Assembly: GCA_019095985.1 (NCBI GenBank)
Contig: JAGTTF010005592.1
Location: 1 to 64,000 of the forward strand
DNA length: 64,000 nt
Source of the DNA: Streblospio benedicti
Lineage: Eukaryota; Annelida; Polychaeta; Spionida; Spionidae
Direction of reading: 5' to 3'
In this document: piece by piece, positions 1-14,727 of the stretch
Layout: every line of letters starts with the position of its first letter
Numbering within the stretch: position 1 is the first letter of the stretch
Notes under the pieces: generated by a model
Seen by the model: the letters and a program-made list of their open reading frames with translations, nothing else
Database searches by the model: none
Told to the model about the DNA's origin: nothing
Program-made: the position numbers and the translations under genes

Positions 1-410
1 CATCTACATCCTTCACAAACAGTGTACAATTTCCTGCGACAGAAATCAGTCAAAAAATCTTTTACTACTTCACAATCTTGTGTAATTTCATATAACGACA
101 AATGTTTTTTCAAATATTGAATTTGTAATATATCAAAAGTAAATAATATATCACCATTTCTCTTTAGTAGTGAAAATCAAAATCCTGAATCTTGGTCATA
201 TTGTATTGAAAAAGCTAATTCCATAAGCGTTATTGTTGATGTAACAGTATCCGATTCGAATTCAGTTTGAATATTATCCATTTCTTCATCCAAAGTCTCG
301 ATCGTCCATGATAATAACATAAATTCATCTTCAGAAATTGTAATTGAATTGCCTTCAATTTTTGTAAAAGTCACTGATTTATCGTCATTAATTTTTATCA
401 ACAACGCCAT
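1..410 (-). CDS. Unrecognised coding-like fragment at window edge
   Basis: An ORF of 77 codons runs from ATG at 410 to a stop at 177. It is acidic and starts MALLIKINDDKSVTFTKIEG. Downstream on the same strand, in another frame, bases about 160 to 1 also read openly, with cysteines near the edge (…FCRRKLYTVCEGCR). A frame shift or short intron may therefore join the two. I do not recognise the protein. It sits just outside the repeat nest that begins near 480 and could be a transposon accessory ORF. Chance ORFs of this size occur in AT-rich DNA, so confidence is low. Confidence 0.25.
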
Positions 411-483
411 ATTGTGTTATTTTCAATTATTTAGTTTAACAATATTTGTTCAGAAAAGATGATGTTCTAACGACCAATGTGTG

Positions 484-662
484 ATACAGCTGTACAGTGT
501 GAGTCGCGACCCGTAGATTCGTGAATCACAACACCACACTGTATGAACGCAGGTAGTATCCCTCGGCTCTGAGCTAACTGTGTTCATACAGCACGAGTCG
601 CGACCCCCTCCGCAGATTTGTGATGTATGAACGCAGTTAGCTCAGAGTCGTGGGATGCTACA
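484..662. repeat. Inverted repeat with GAGTCGCGACC motifs
   Basis: The segment around 541-600 (gaacgcaggtag…ctctgagctaac…gttcatacagc) is answered in reverse complement at about 620-662 (gtatgaacgcagttagctcagag…gatgctacaag). GAGTCGCGACC occurs twice, near 501 and 595. The structure could form a stem of about 40 bp. It looks like the tip of a foldback or TIR element. No gene is visible. Confidence 0.65.
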
Positions 663-1063
663 AGTCAGATGCCGAATAAAGTGATCACCTCCAAGTTAAT
701 AATCACGCCGTAATAGATTAGTAGGAGTAGGTGTTACAGGGCAACAATTTTTTCTCGTCTATAATGAGTTTTGTGGTCGTTAAACACGGTCGATTAAATC
801 ATAATAAAAATCTTTGTCCTTGTAACGAGATGCCGCGTTTTGTCGTTGTAATTGATTTTTTGACATTAATGACTTTCAACACATTACACGTCTGCATTCT
901 TAAAACCACGACAATATATTAATGTCATCATCTATTATTCTCTATTCGATTCGAAAACAGACATTCTGACACTAACGTGCTTTAAACTCAATGCTACTTG
1001 CTACTGTTATTAAAATGAGATCTTGGGGAGGATAGTTACTAGAAGGACTGTTCTCAACATCGA

Positions 1064-2080
1064 TTTCAAATCACGTGTTAGTGATAGTAGAATAATATTA
1101 TCAGATATTGGATTATTGTATGGAAGTGTGTATTTAAGTCAAATTCAAAAGTAGCAGTGTAATAGTCTCCAAACCGAGATACGACGTTTTTTATTACAAT
1201 ATATACAGATCGCGGACGTTGTGTCCTTTAAATCTAATCGATTTAAATATCAACTTTTTTATACAATATGGTAATACCGCACAGTTCCAACATTTACTAA
1301 GGTGTAGTTTGTTAAATAATCGTGGTAGGTGGCTCACCTCGCGAGAAGCGAAAGCTTTCGTAATTAAGATGATAAGACACGAATGCTCTTGCACACTGTA
1401 TATTACGCTATTGTGTGGTTATTAGAGAATTTTCTTTCACGAGTGGTTACAATCTAATGAAATGACAATTCTTAATTTAATGAATTAGTCACAATTCTTA
1501 ATTTAATGAATTTGTCAAATAACTATGTTACTTCTCACTTTTTGAAGACAACGGCAATCACCCGTTGTCAATAACACATGTTATTGTATCTTGTTCTGAA
1601 TCTGAACCTGAAGAGGTCTTTGTCTCGGCACAATTCCTTGAGACAACTTTTTTACTCTGATCAATTCGCGGTTTTAAAATGGATCATTACCATTGACCAT
1701 TAAAGTTTTGAAACATTGCGCGAACGTTATGAAACAGTTTTTAAAAACGACATTGTACACTATCGCAGTTCAACGACAAAAAAAGTCACTTCTTATTAAT
1801 TGATTCTAAATTGCAAAGATTTACGTCGTTATTTCGAAAATAAAACCGAGCTTGTAAAACGGTATATCAATTCGATATTTTGTAATATAAGAGTTCGATT
1901 TTTTGTAAAATGAATACATATATTGAGAATTTCAATTGAAGAAAGTCGATGAAAACTATAGTCTTGATGGTCAAGAGATTGAATTTATAAATATTTGAGT
2001 GATGGAAGTTACACGCTTCCATACAATAATCCAATATCTGATAATATTATTCTACTATCACTAACACGTGATTTTGAAAT
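1064..2080. repeat. Inverted repeat, arms of about 66 bp
   Basis: Bases about 1064-1130 and 2012-2080 are near-perfect reverse complements, for example aatattatcagatattgg against ccaatatctgataatatt. About 880 bp separates the arms. This inverted pair lies inside the larger direct-repeat nest. Confidence 0.8.
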
Positions 2081-2109
2081 TATTTTTAAGAACAGTCAGA
2101 ACGAGTAAC

Positions 2110-2978
2110 AATAATAATATCAATATCAAATATTATAAGGGTGTAAACCCGCTTAATTACACATGAATTGACATTGAAAACGGTCGTTAAACACGGTCAA
2201 TTAAATCATAATACAATCTAATCGTGTAACGGGATGTAGCGTTTTGTCGTAGTAAGTGATTCTTTGACATTAACGACTTTCAACACGTTCTTGTACACTT
2301 GTGAACAGTGTTAATATAGTAAGATCGCGATCTATTCATTTGTATTCCTTTCGTCACAATAATTTCTGACGCTAACGTTTTTAAAAAAAAAAAAAACTTA
2401 ATTAAGCGTGAGTCGCACAATACATGTCGGAGACTGTGGGAGGGTTAGTATAGAACGCGGTTTGGAATACAAAATACATGCACAATATTTGACTTTATTC
2501 ATTAATTAGAATTTTCAGGAATGATAGTTTTAACCTTTCTAAAGCCACGTGGCGTTTTACACTTCTTAATTGTCGAGGTACAAATTGGTTAAACACAACG
2601 CTAAATATCGAACACGTATTTTACACGAATATAAGAATTTTTATTGTCGTTTGATAACCATTTTAAGGACTACGATCGCGTGGAAGGATGATTAATAGGT
2701 TTGACAGTTATTTGATGTGTAATTATTTGGAAGAATGAAATAAAAAAAAGATATTAATGCGTCACCTGCAGATTGACGCTAAACGCGATGTGACGAAATG
2801 AAATGAAAAAACTGTCAATCTTGTCACACACGTAAAACGGTGATTTAATTTCTAACAATAGTTGTTGCTTAGATAGATAAAATTAAATGAAGCTGGGTGT
2901 CGTTTTCAATGTCAATTCATGTATGATTAAGCGAGTTTGCACCCCTTATAATATTTGATATTGATATTATTATTATTA
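2110..2978. repeat. Inverted repeat, arms of about 70 bp
   Basis: Bases about 2110-2185 (…attataagggtgtaaacc…) are matched in reverse complement at about 2898-2978 (…gcaccccttataat…). The spacer is about 710 bp. It partly interleaves with the direct copies at 2525 and 3222. Confidence 0.75.
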
Positions 2979-3406
2979 TCATTATGACATGAACGCTGTT
3001 GCACACTGTATATCACTCCTTTTGTATCGTTATTAGAGAAGTTTCGTTCATGAGTGGTTACAATCTAATGAAATGACAATTCTTAATTTAATGAATTAAT
3101 CACAATTCTTAATTTAACGAATTAGTCAAATAACTATGTTACTTCTCACTTTTGTGGACGATGATAATCACGTGTTGACAATAACACGTGTTGTTATTGT
3201 ATATTGTTCAGGTTTATAAGAATGGTAGGTTTTTATCCTTTCTAAAGCCACCCGACGTTTTACACTTCTTAATTGTTGAGGTTCAAATTGGTTAAACACA
3301 ACGCTAAATATCAAACACGTATTTCACACGAATATAAGAATTTTTATTGTCGTTTGATAACCATTTAAAGGACTACAATTGCGTGGAAGGATGATTAATA
3401 GGTTTG

Positions 3407-3780
3407 AAAGGCGGTCAACGCGCCGTGAATTGATTAATGGGTTTAAAATTTGTTTTTAATGAAAATGGGTTTGAAGCAGATGCACGCGAGTAGGCGAGGC
3501 TTTACCGGCTTTGATTGGCTACCTAACCTAACACGATTGGTTAGTTTCTCGTTCACGACCGCCCAGTTACTGCTTTGCCCGCTGCGCGGTGCTGACTTCA
3601 CCGTTCATCAACCTCTTACTAGGACGGTGCCAAAACTTTTAAATTTACGTAAAACATGGGGCCCGCGCAGATACCTCCCAGCTTTGACGCGAGGCTCCTT
3701 GCCGGACCGCTATGCGGGGACTGCCTGGACTGACTTTACGTACTCGGTCATTCACCCCTCGGTGCAAATCTAATTACACT
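3407..3780. other. GC-rich island, gene content unclear
   Basis: This block is clearly more GC-rich than its surroundings. It contains two inverted CCAAT boxes (gattggctacc near 3514 and gattggttag near 3534). A 107-codon ORF on + spans 3450-3773, but its composition is not convincing and it lacks any motif I know. The block could be a promoter-like island or part of a repeat. Bases 3781-4189 after it show only AT-rich sequence with no gene or repeat that I can support. Confidence 0.3.
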
Positions 3781-4189
3781 TTCAAACAATAGGAACAATA
3801 GGAGATGAATCGCTGGAGCGTAGGAGCGCATCTTTGCAACGTATACTACTCACACCTAATTATTATGAATCTTAGCATTAATATCATCATATATATTATA
3901 TTATATATAAAAATGAATGCCGGGATTCAAATAACTCTAGACATCTTACAATGATATTGCATGTTTGAATTTAAACTCAGATAACCATCAAGTTCTACCT
4001 TTATAGTTATGTTTAATTTTGGCAGCGTTCACGTAGTCTATCTACTTCTTTGTATAGTGACATAGAAAGACGTTTGACAAGACGGTGTTTTCTGTTTTCA
4101 TGTACTACTTTTTCTTGTCGTTATATATTAACTTAATAAACACATTACTAGAAAAGGATTAATTACTGGTGCGCTAAGGTGATTTGCCG

Positions 4190-4465
4190 TAAGGCTATAT
4201 TTGATACCAATCCGTCAGTATGGGTTTTACCCAATAGAAAAGTTACTAAAGCAATTCATCCGACGCCGTACGGCTCGTTCGTGTCGATTGTCCCCCATGG
4301 CGATTGAAAAATCTGCCGTACGGCAGCGGTCCGCTGCCGTAAGGCACCGTACGGCAGAATTTCACTGTGGGTTTTACCGTATGTAAAATGCATTGGAGCA
4401 ATTCGCACGAAGTTGACGTACGGCTCACGTACGGCTGCCGTACGTCGCTGTGGGTTTTGGCACTA
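4190..4465. repeat. Tandem pair built on palindromic GCCGTACGGC
   Basis: Two diverged copies of one unit are visible. Each contains tgggttttac, then gcaattc, then one or more CGTACGGC boxes (about 4220-4285 and about 4370-4450). GCCGTACGGC is self-complementary, and at least six full or near copies occur here, including adjacent ones at about 4316-4355. The segment can fold heavily and is likely part of a mobile repeat. Confidence 0.7.
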
Positions 4466-4502
4466 AGGCTCCTCTGTGCAGCCTCCATCTGCCTCTGCAT
4501 CA

Positions 4503-4640
4503 TAGGACCACCTCTGACAAGAGATAACTTCTAAAATAAGAGATTTGTTTTTGTCGTACAAGGCCAACTGGAACCTCTATTTATAGACCACATCTCTATT
4601 GAGACCACTTGAAGCCAGTGACGGTCTGAAAAGACAGGTT
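4503..4640. repeat. Dispersed repeat of the GACCACCTCT type
   Basis: The repeat carries spaced motifs such as ggaccacctct, aacctctatttatagacc and attgagaccactt. Related blocks lie at about 7798-8140 and 8695-8775. All three flank or interrupt the EGF-like gene. The motifs alternate in both orientations, as expected for a foldback or short TIR element. The exact ends could not be fixed. Confidence 0.55.
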
Positions 4641-4928
4641 CAAAAGTACCGTAGGAGACAAAGTAAACAGGGCAACATGTTTACTAGGAATTTCATTGAT
4701 TTTTGTACGATTGAACTCATGTTAAGGTATCAATTGACATTTCAATGCTACTTTTATTAAATATATTCATAATACATGGCAAACGGGAATTAATATTCCG
4801 TTGTGTTTATCTTATCTATATACTACCCACGCCAAAGTATTTTTCATGCATTTGAAAAAATAAGATAAACAAATGTTGTTAAACTAAAGAAGCTTAAACA
4901 AAAATAACTACGTAGTACCCCCTTGCAG

Positions 4929-8584
<3,656 letters not shown>

Positions 8585-8694
8585 ACAGTCCAAGAACACG
8601 TCCCATAATCACAAATGGAACTGTAGGATGTTGACAGTTTGATTTTATTGTGTATCAAAACAGATTTAATTTATCTTGTCTATGGATTAAGAGA

Positions 8695-8860
8695 GCACCC
8701 CTCGATGGAAACCACCTCTATAATAACACCACTTCTCACTGACCCAAACCTTCATAAAGGCTTGAGTTTGATGTATAGACAAAACCGGGTGAGTTTGTAT
8801 AATATGACTTTATCACGTGAGTTCTTGTAGCGTATCACAGCGAGCATGATGCACCACAAG
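8695..8860. repeat. Dispersed repeat shared with 44188-44265
   Basis: Bases from about 8773 carry agacaaaaccgggtgagtt, and after a gap gttcttgtagcgtatcacag. The same two blocks recur at about 44199-44262. The part before 8775 belongs to the GACCACCTCT-type repeat. The two form a composite in the 3' flank of the EGF-like gene. Confidence 0.6.
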
Positions 8861-8918
8861 AACGAATTCTGATAGAATAATTCATGCTGCACAAAAAATG
8901 CAAAATTGGTGGACACTG

Positions 8919-8924
8919 AATAAA
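8919..8924 (+). terminator. AATAAA polyadenylation signal of the EGF-like gene
   Basis: This AATAAA lies 335 bases after the stop at 8584, a normal 3' UTR distance. Another AATAAA near 9061 is also possible. No other gene lies between. Confidence 0.45.
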
Positions 8925-9786
8925 CGTTTGTATCGAGATGTCTTTCAAATACTCAATGAATGTATTTTGATGCAAAATTAGGTTTATTTATATTGTTTTA
9001 GTGTTTTCGTTATACGTGTACATGACTGATATAGTGAGCCAATCACCAATTACTTTTTCTAATAAATAACATTGACACATTTTAAATCAAAATATTTATT
9101 GCCTTTTCTTTGCAAAAATAATTTGTTTGCTTCATACCTATAGAAATTATAATTACACAATGTCCAAACTACATTGCATCGATTTTTAAATAAATGATTT
9201 CATAGTATCTACTTATAAGTCGTAATGCACCCTGTTAAATGTGTATACATGCATTTGCAACCTTTCAAACCTCGTTCATACCATAAAGGGGAAATGAAGG
9301 TTACAACAATTACAAAACTACGAACTATATTGTCATCTGGTCGCCACTCGTTTTTGGTCAATAACTAGTAAAGTATTAAACTTAGAATAATTTCTATTAC
9401 ATATTTGCAATTCGCAAGAAAACCCGGTGTGAAGTCGAATTTTACATAATATCTTTGGATCACGGGTTTAATTGGTAATATTTTGTTATATTTAAGATAC
9501 TCTAAATACACAACATAAATCATCCCGATCACACACTAATACCTGTGTAATTGCAAGATTCTAAAGTAAAATTAGTAACGTGACAGGTTGATAATAACTG
9601 AGACATTGGACGCCTAAAATGGAAAGCGTTTGCGCCCAGCAAATCAAACAGGTGTTCATCGGTATATCATAGGGTGGCATCAGCATTTGTTTGGTGACTG
9701 TTCGTCCGTAGGACCCAGGCCTGCTAGTTGATATTATTGTGGATCATTGTAGATGTTTTGGAGTTGGAAATATATAAATACTATTA
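8925..9786. other. Intergenic, no feature seen
   Basis: AT-rich sequence after the 3' end of the EGF-like gene. I see no ORF, RNA gene or repeat that I can support. Confidence 0.4.
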
Positions 9787-10704
9787 GTTTAAGGGTACTA
9801 TGAACTCTTTAAGGGGAAAAATATTCTTTTTCAGCTTTTTAATATTTATTATACTGCAAACTATGAAGAACAACATGTTTTGAAATGAACCTTTTATCTT
9901 CAATAGTTTTCCCATTACAACCCATTTCGTGAAGACCAGCCCGGAGTGAAAAACAATGACTCATTCTTTGCAGGCTTATAAGGTTATATGGGCTAAAAAT
10001 TCAATTTTTACATTTTCATTGTTTTGTATGCTATAAATGATAAAGAAAAACATCTTTTCAAAATGAACCTTTTATCGTCAATATTTTTTCTTATATGATA
10101 CATTTTATAGACAGCAACTATTATCAATGTATATTGATTGGCCATGTTTAAAGCCCATTTTCTCAAAACTAAGTTTGCATAGTGGATTAATTTTTCTTTT
10201 TATATTTCTCTCTAACCGTGAAATCAAATTTTCACAAAAGTGTATATATTTGAAGATATATGCATTCTGAAGAAAACCTTACTAGGGATTTTGATTTTTT
10301 GATTTTGTTGATGAATTATGATTTTTTTTGTATTGATTTGCAAGAAAATTCGGAAAATAAGTGGTTTTAAAACTTAAAATGCATGTAAAATGATAAAGGG
10401 GGAAAATATAAAAAAATTGAGGCAAGTTTTACCAGATGAATATACAAATTTTGTAACTGAATAGTGATTTTGGTCATTTTGATGTTTTACTATCAGTTAT
10501 ATACTTCACAGGCAAAGTTATAAATTTTTCACTAATTGCCCTATAAAAAATGTTCATCAATCTATACAATTCAAAACATGTTGTGTCATTAGATTAGAAA
10601 ATTATCTACAAAATAAGGTGTAATTTGTAAGAATTGAAGCAATAATGAGTGAGAAAATCAAAGTTTAATAAAACCGTAAGAAAAGAGTTCACAGTCCCCT
10701 TAAA
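9787..10704. mobile_element. Non-autonomous TIR element, about 0.92 kb
   Basis: The ends are gtttaagggtactatgaact and, in reverse complement, gtttaaggggactgtgaact: TIRs of about 21 bp with two mismatches. The interior is AT-rich with no ORF. A diverged copy in the opposite orientation lies at about 45697-46150. This is a MITE-like element, and its autonomous partner is not identifiable here. Confidence 0.75.
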
Positions 10705-11369
10705 CGTCTGTTACAATACCTACATCTTGCCTGTATGATTCGCCTATGCTGATTAACACAGATTATCATGAGAAATATAAACAAGATGTATGTTAAAAAC
10801 AAAAACATCATCATCAGATAATACATGAACCAAAGTAAATCAGCTTGCAAATGGTAAACATGCTTGAAAAATAGTTCATTGAATGAATTTACAAGATTAC
10901 TGGTCATGAAATCCCATAAGCAATAAACATTGTAGTCGCAGTTTACTTCAGTCTTACATGACTGGTGGAATAAGATTACGGACACTCATGATAACAGAAA
11001 TGACAGAATAAAAAACAAAATCAGTCCCTCCTTCAATGCGGGCCTTTGTGACAATACAAATAATAGTAGGGGAATGAAATATATCGTGAACGCAATAGCT
11101 ATTGGAACGACCAACAATATGGACAAATAGTACAGCACATCTAACAAAGTAAAAAATATACTTATTATTGTCTTGAAAAATATTTTCACGTTGTACAACT
11201 CACCATTGTACATGTATGTAATTAAATCCAAAAAGTTAAAACCATTAGTCCACGAAGTGCCATTTTCATTGCATGTACAATTGCATGGAATTATTACAGG
11301 ATTCAATTTTACTCTCACTTTTCTGTCAAGCAAGCTCCTGCCACTGTATTGACATAGCTGAAGAGACAT
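10689..11369 (-). CDS. Unrecognised multi-pass membrane protein, one in-frame stop
   Basis: The frame from ATG at 11369 runs 127 codons to a TGA at 10988-10986, then continues in the same frame to 10689. Together there are about 226 residues with one stop. The N-terminal part has a cysteine cluster (PCNCTCNENGTSW). Several hydrophobic segments follow (for example LLDVLYYLSILLVVPIAIA and MMMFLFLTYILFIFLMIICV). A basic cysteine-containing tail ends it (RCRYCNRRLRGL). The start lies inside the foldback repeat at 11303-11585, so the true start may be elsewhere. The protein may be related to the ORF at 11620-12369. The family is unknown. It is either a decaying gene or two exons. Confidence 0.35.
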
Positions 11370-11585
11370 CTTCCATTTTTACAGAGACATCGGTTCGTCC
11401 GAGTAACCTTTTAACAGCCCGCTGCTTGGGATGATGGTATCATTCTGGTCTCACAACCTTGGGGTCGTGAGTTCGAGTCCCGTCAGGGCCACTTGATATA
11501 GTAAAAATGGAAGATGTCTCTTCAGCTATGTCAATACAGTGGCAGGAGCTTGATTGGCAGAACAGTGAGAGTAGAATTGAATTCA
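11303..11585. repeat. Foldback element with a tRNA-like core
   Basis: Arms at about 11303-11384 and 11502-11585 are inverted copies (…caagctcctgccactgtatt…). Between them lies a tRNA-like sequence ending in a B-box-like gttcgagtccc at about 11472-11483, with ctcacaa resembling an anticodon loop. The same arm sequence flanks a different, weaker tRNA-like core at 28615-28865. This looks like a family in which a SINE-like head is enclosed by inverted repeats. Confidence 0.7.
11417..11492 (+). ncRNA. tRNA-like SINE head
   Basis: The sequence has a weak A box (tgggatgatgg) and a good B box (gttcgagtccc), spaced as in tRNA genes. The acceptor stem is not well paired, so a functional tRNA is unlikely. 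A short interspersed element head, or decayed tRNA, explains it best. Confidence 0.45.
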
Positions 11586-11619
11586 CAAGCAAGACTTGAG
11601 AAAAAATATATACAGTTAT

Positions 11620-12369
11620 TCATATTACAGGATTGGTCGAATTTGATTCGTTTAGGTTAAGTTCGCTTAGCTTTCTGGACTTAATAGCTTTTCTTTTAGA
11701 TGGTTTGGTTTTCATTTTATTAAAGGGACCCAATTGAAACTGGTCACTATTGCTCATTCGAGTATATACAGGACAACTAGGAGCCAAAAAAGTCGGCCTT
11801 GTCTTTCGTTTTGCTTTCATTTTAACAGAATGTGGTTTTGTTATCGAATCAATAATATCATCCATTTTCCATACCAGTCTTTCAAACATTTGTGATAAGA
11901 AAAGCATATTTTCCGTGTGCTGCAAATTGAAAAGATTTTGATTGCTTGATAGTTCTGAAATTATGTTATGATCACGCATGTGGGAATCATGTTCATGTTT
12001 CTTCACAGCTGCCAACAAGCTGTCTATGTTACGATCACGTATCTGGGAATAATGTTCATGTTTCTTTGTAGCATCCAGCAAGCTGTTCATCTTTTCAGAC
12101 AACTCAGTATGACTCTTGCTTGAAATTGATGTTATACAGTCACAGTCTTCATTGGCAGTTATTGTTTGATCGTGTAAAACACTTAAAACACCGTAGTAAT
12201 TATAAGTTATTATCATAAACAAAAGTACATGTAATAGAAAAAAGAATATCCCAAAGACATGTGATAATCTTTCATCGTCCTGCACAGTTTTCTGCTCCGG
12301 AAATGTCCTGACAGCATCGTAAGTTTGATTGCTTATAACGAATCTCGAATGCGTAGTCTTTTGCTTCAC
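11620..12369 (-). CDS. Unrecognised membrane protein with coiled coil
   Basis: A single open frame of 249 codons, among the longest host-like ORFs here. Residues about 38-65 form one hydrophobic helix (VFGIFFFLLHVLLFMIITYN). A helical region follows with an internal duplication: KKHEHYSQIRDRNIDSLLAA is echoed by KKHEHDSHMRDHNI. A strongly basic tail rich in lysine comes after that (KMKAKRKTRPTF…). A single-pass protein with a coiled coil is suggested. It lies upstream, on the same strand, of the multi-pass ORF at 10689-11369, with a foldback repeat between them. I know no family match. It may be one exon of a longer gene. Confidence 0.45.
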   Translation of the reverse strand: MKQKTTHSRFVISNQTYDAVRTFPEQKTVQDDERLSHVFGIFFFLLHVLLFMIITYNYYGVLSVLHDQTITANEDCDCITSISSKSHTELSEKMNSLLDATKKHEHYSQIRDRNIDSLLAAVKKHEHDSHMRDHNIISELSSNQNLFNLQHTENMLFLSQMFERLVWKMDDIIDSITKPHSVKMKAKRKTRPTFLAPSCPVYTRMSNSDQFQLGPFNKMKTKPSKRKAIKSRKLSELNLNESNSTNPVI

Positions 12370-13499
12370 ATCGTGCGAATTGAGTTTCTGAAGAAAGGAA
12401 AAAAGTCAAATTGCAGTGTGTAAGCTACCAAAATTGTAAGTTCTCGTAACAGCATCTTCAAATGGAAGATTCAGGGTGTGGGGTATTTGCAGATCAAAGG
12501 ATATATGAGAGGTGCTCTTTCACGCAAACAAATAACTCACACATGGGCTCTTGATCGCCTATGGATCGAGTGTTCAACCTATATACGGGATTGATCCACA
12601 TTTTAATATTTCAACACATCATCTAAATGCTCTAATATTCCTGGCACTGCTCACCAATGAATGCCTATATGCATTTGATTCAGATAAACTCATAAACTTA
12701 CCTTGTACGTGTTCCAAGTGTTCCAAGCGAACAGGACTATACAAACGCAAGAGGAGGAAAACAGAAGATTCAGATCAAACTTTAGCCTCTGCAAGACATC
12801 AATAAATCTCTACGTATAAATACTAAATCTTGTGATGAATACAAGTATATACGTGTATGTATACAAGCCGAGTATAAGAACTCACACATATATTATGCGT
12901 CATTAATAGTGCACTACATATAGGCTAAGGACTAATAATAGGTTGACATTCACGTATGGGTATGCCAAACCAAGAAAGTTCCACTATGTGAAACACAATG
13001 CAATCCAGGTATTTATGTCTTGTCAACAAAACTCACAAAAATGATCAATACGTTCTTTACATCATCAACTTAATGTTCGTCATTACGTTACGTCAATATC
13101 CATAGTTATCAGCATTTATCACATAACATATTTTAAACTTTTCTCAGTGCTGTCTTGTTTACTCCGCTAAATTCAGTTCACTTATCAACTTGAATAGTGA
13201 GTCAATATCCAAAGTTTTTACATGATCGTTTAAACTCTCAGCTTTGCGTCTGGATCACATATAATGATATATATATACATTCCCAAGTCTAATAAATCAT
13301 ACTGTACTGTAACTCATTAAATTTTCACATTTTAATTTCACGAATCCTCCCAGATTCGCGCATTTAGCGAAATTAAGTCGCACACAATTTTTTTAAGGGT
13401 TACAGTAAATCATTTCAACCCCTAGGCATGTATAACACGTGAACCTGTATACTAGTACCATACATGCTTATAAATGAAACCAGCGTGCTTGGAAAAATG
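12370..13499. other. Intergenic, no clear feature
   Basis: AT-rich sequence. An 84-codon ORF at 12551-12805 on + has a cysteine and lysine-rich end but no motif I recognise, and I do not call it. No repeat with clear ends was seen. Confidence 0.3.
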
Positions 13500-14170
13500 T
13501 GTAGTAATTAGTCAAGACGCCGAGGGGGTGAACCGTGAAGTCGGGTATATACAAACTTTTTTGCTGATTTTGAGTCCGTGAGGGTATATACTAACATAAT
13601 CAGGCGGGTGCCGCTCTGGCATCTTTGAGCAATTTTTTTTATGGGGGCCGGTTTATTTATATAGGAAAACGACCCCTTCTGGGGTTTTTATTAGTCCATC
13701 TGCCAGATTGACCACTTTCAATTTGTGAGAAGTGTAAGTTTTTTTCAGTGTTTCATGTTGTTGAGGGTCTAAAGAGAATATTTAGCGAGTTTGTCAGTGC
13801 GGCATCTCCGGGGGGAATTTTTTATAGGCAAAAATTCAAAATGGCCGCCACCGAAAAACGTGAAAAACAGATTTTTCACCATTCAAATCTCATGCCTGTG
13901 TAATACATCATTTTTATATAATTTGGACACAAGGAATGGATTTTTGCCATCCTACATTTGAATAGAGGTCATATTAGAGGTCAAATGGTGATGAATTCAA
14001 AATGGCCGTCATTCTTAACAGGACAAAAGAGAAAGTAGATCTTTCAATGCTTCATCAAGTGTATCATATTATTTTTATATGCTAAAGTAATTTGGACATG
14101 GAAAATTCATTTCTGCCATCAGATGTTCGATTAAAGGTCATATTATAGGTTAACTGTGCCAATACAAAGC
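13500..14170. repeat. Repeat with ATGGCCG boxes and spaced AGGTCA pairs
   Basis: Two tandem diverged units (about 13836-13990 and 13991-14150) each carry caaaatggccg, a stretch of about 100 bp, and two AGGTCA-like half-sites six bases apart (near 13976 and 14128). The layout matches the terminal repeats of the element at 51785-58315. It is probably a solo terminus or non-autonomous relative. Ends and target duplication are not resolved. Confidence 0.55.
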
Positions 14171-14727
14171 TGTAAATTTAAAATATGATTAACATATATT
14201 GATATAGATTAACATGTGAAATTCCAATAGCAATTATGTATGAATACGTATGAATGCTGATGTTTCTAGATAATGTTAAATGCCTTATTCTTTTAAATAC
14301 ATATAACATCTGATAAGTAAAAGGCTAATTGTTTATTCCACATCTATTTGACCCATAGTTCCTGTAAATATTTCATGGCAGTCAATGTAATTTGATAAAC
14401 ACACGTCAGTCTTTAATCATACAAAATTTAATCAGCGTACATCTAATTTACAAAGACCAGTATTCAAACCGACTACATGTGTTTGGTGTTCAATTGCTTC
14501 AAACCTCCTGGGAATCCGATCCATCATAATTGTTCATTGCCAGTATCTATTTCCACTATAAGTTTGTATGTATTAAAGAGCTTATCCCCATAATCCAACC
14601 GCAATATACTGCACAATACTTACTCATTTCCTTGCTGCCACACCTCACTACATACATTAGATTTTTAGCATGGGGCATTTTCTGAAATGACTTATACATA
14701 GGTGCTATCTTTCATTGCTCCACCATA

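Larger units (their letters stand above)
768..3405. repeat. Nest of diverged direct and inverted repeats
   Basis: No convincing gene lies here. Direct repeats are 768-930 with 2182-2310, 1391-1600 with 3000-3205, and 2525-2700 with 3222-3402. Inverted pairs are listed separately. The copies differ by scattered substitutions and small indels, so the duplications are old. The layout resembles the subterminal repeats of a large DNA transposon or a block rearranged several times. The short ORFs near 731, 1194 and 1219 lie inside the repeats and are probably chance. Confidence 0.8.

Noticed and set aside
3450-3773. 107-codon ORF on +
   Set aside because: It has no motif or splice context, and its open frame is explained by high GC.
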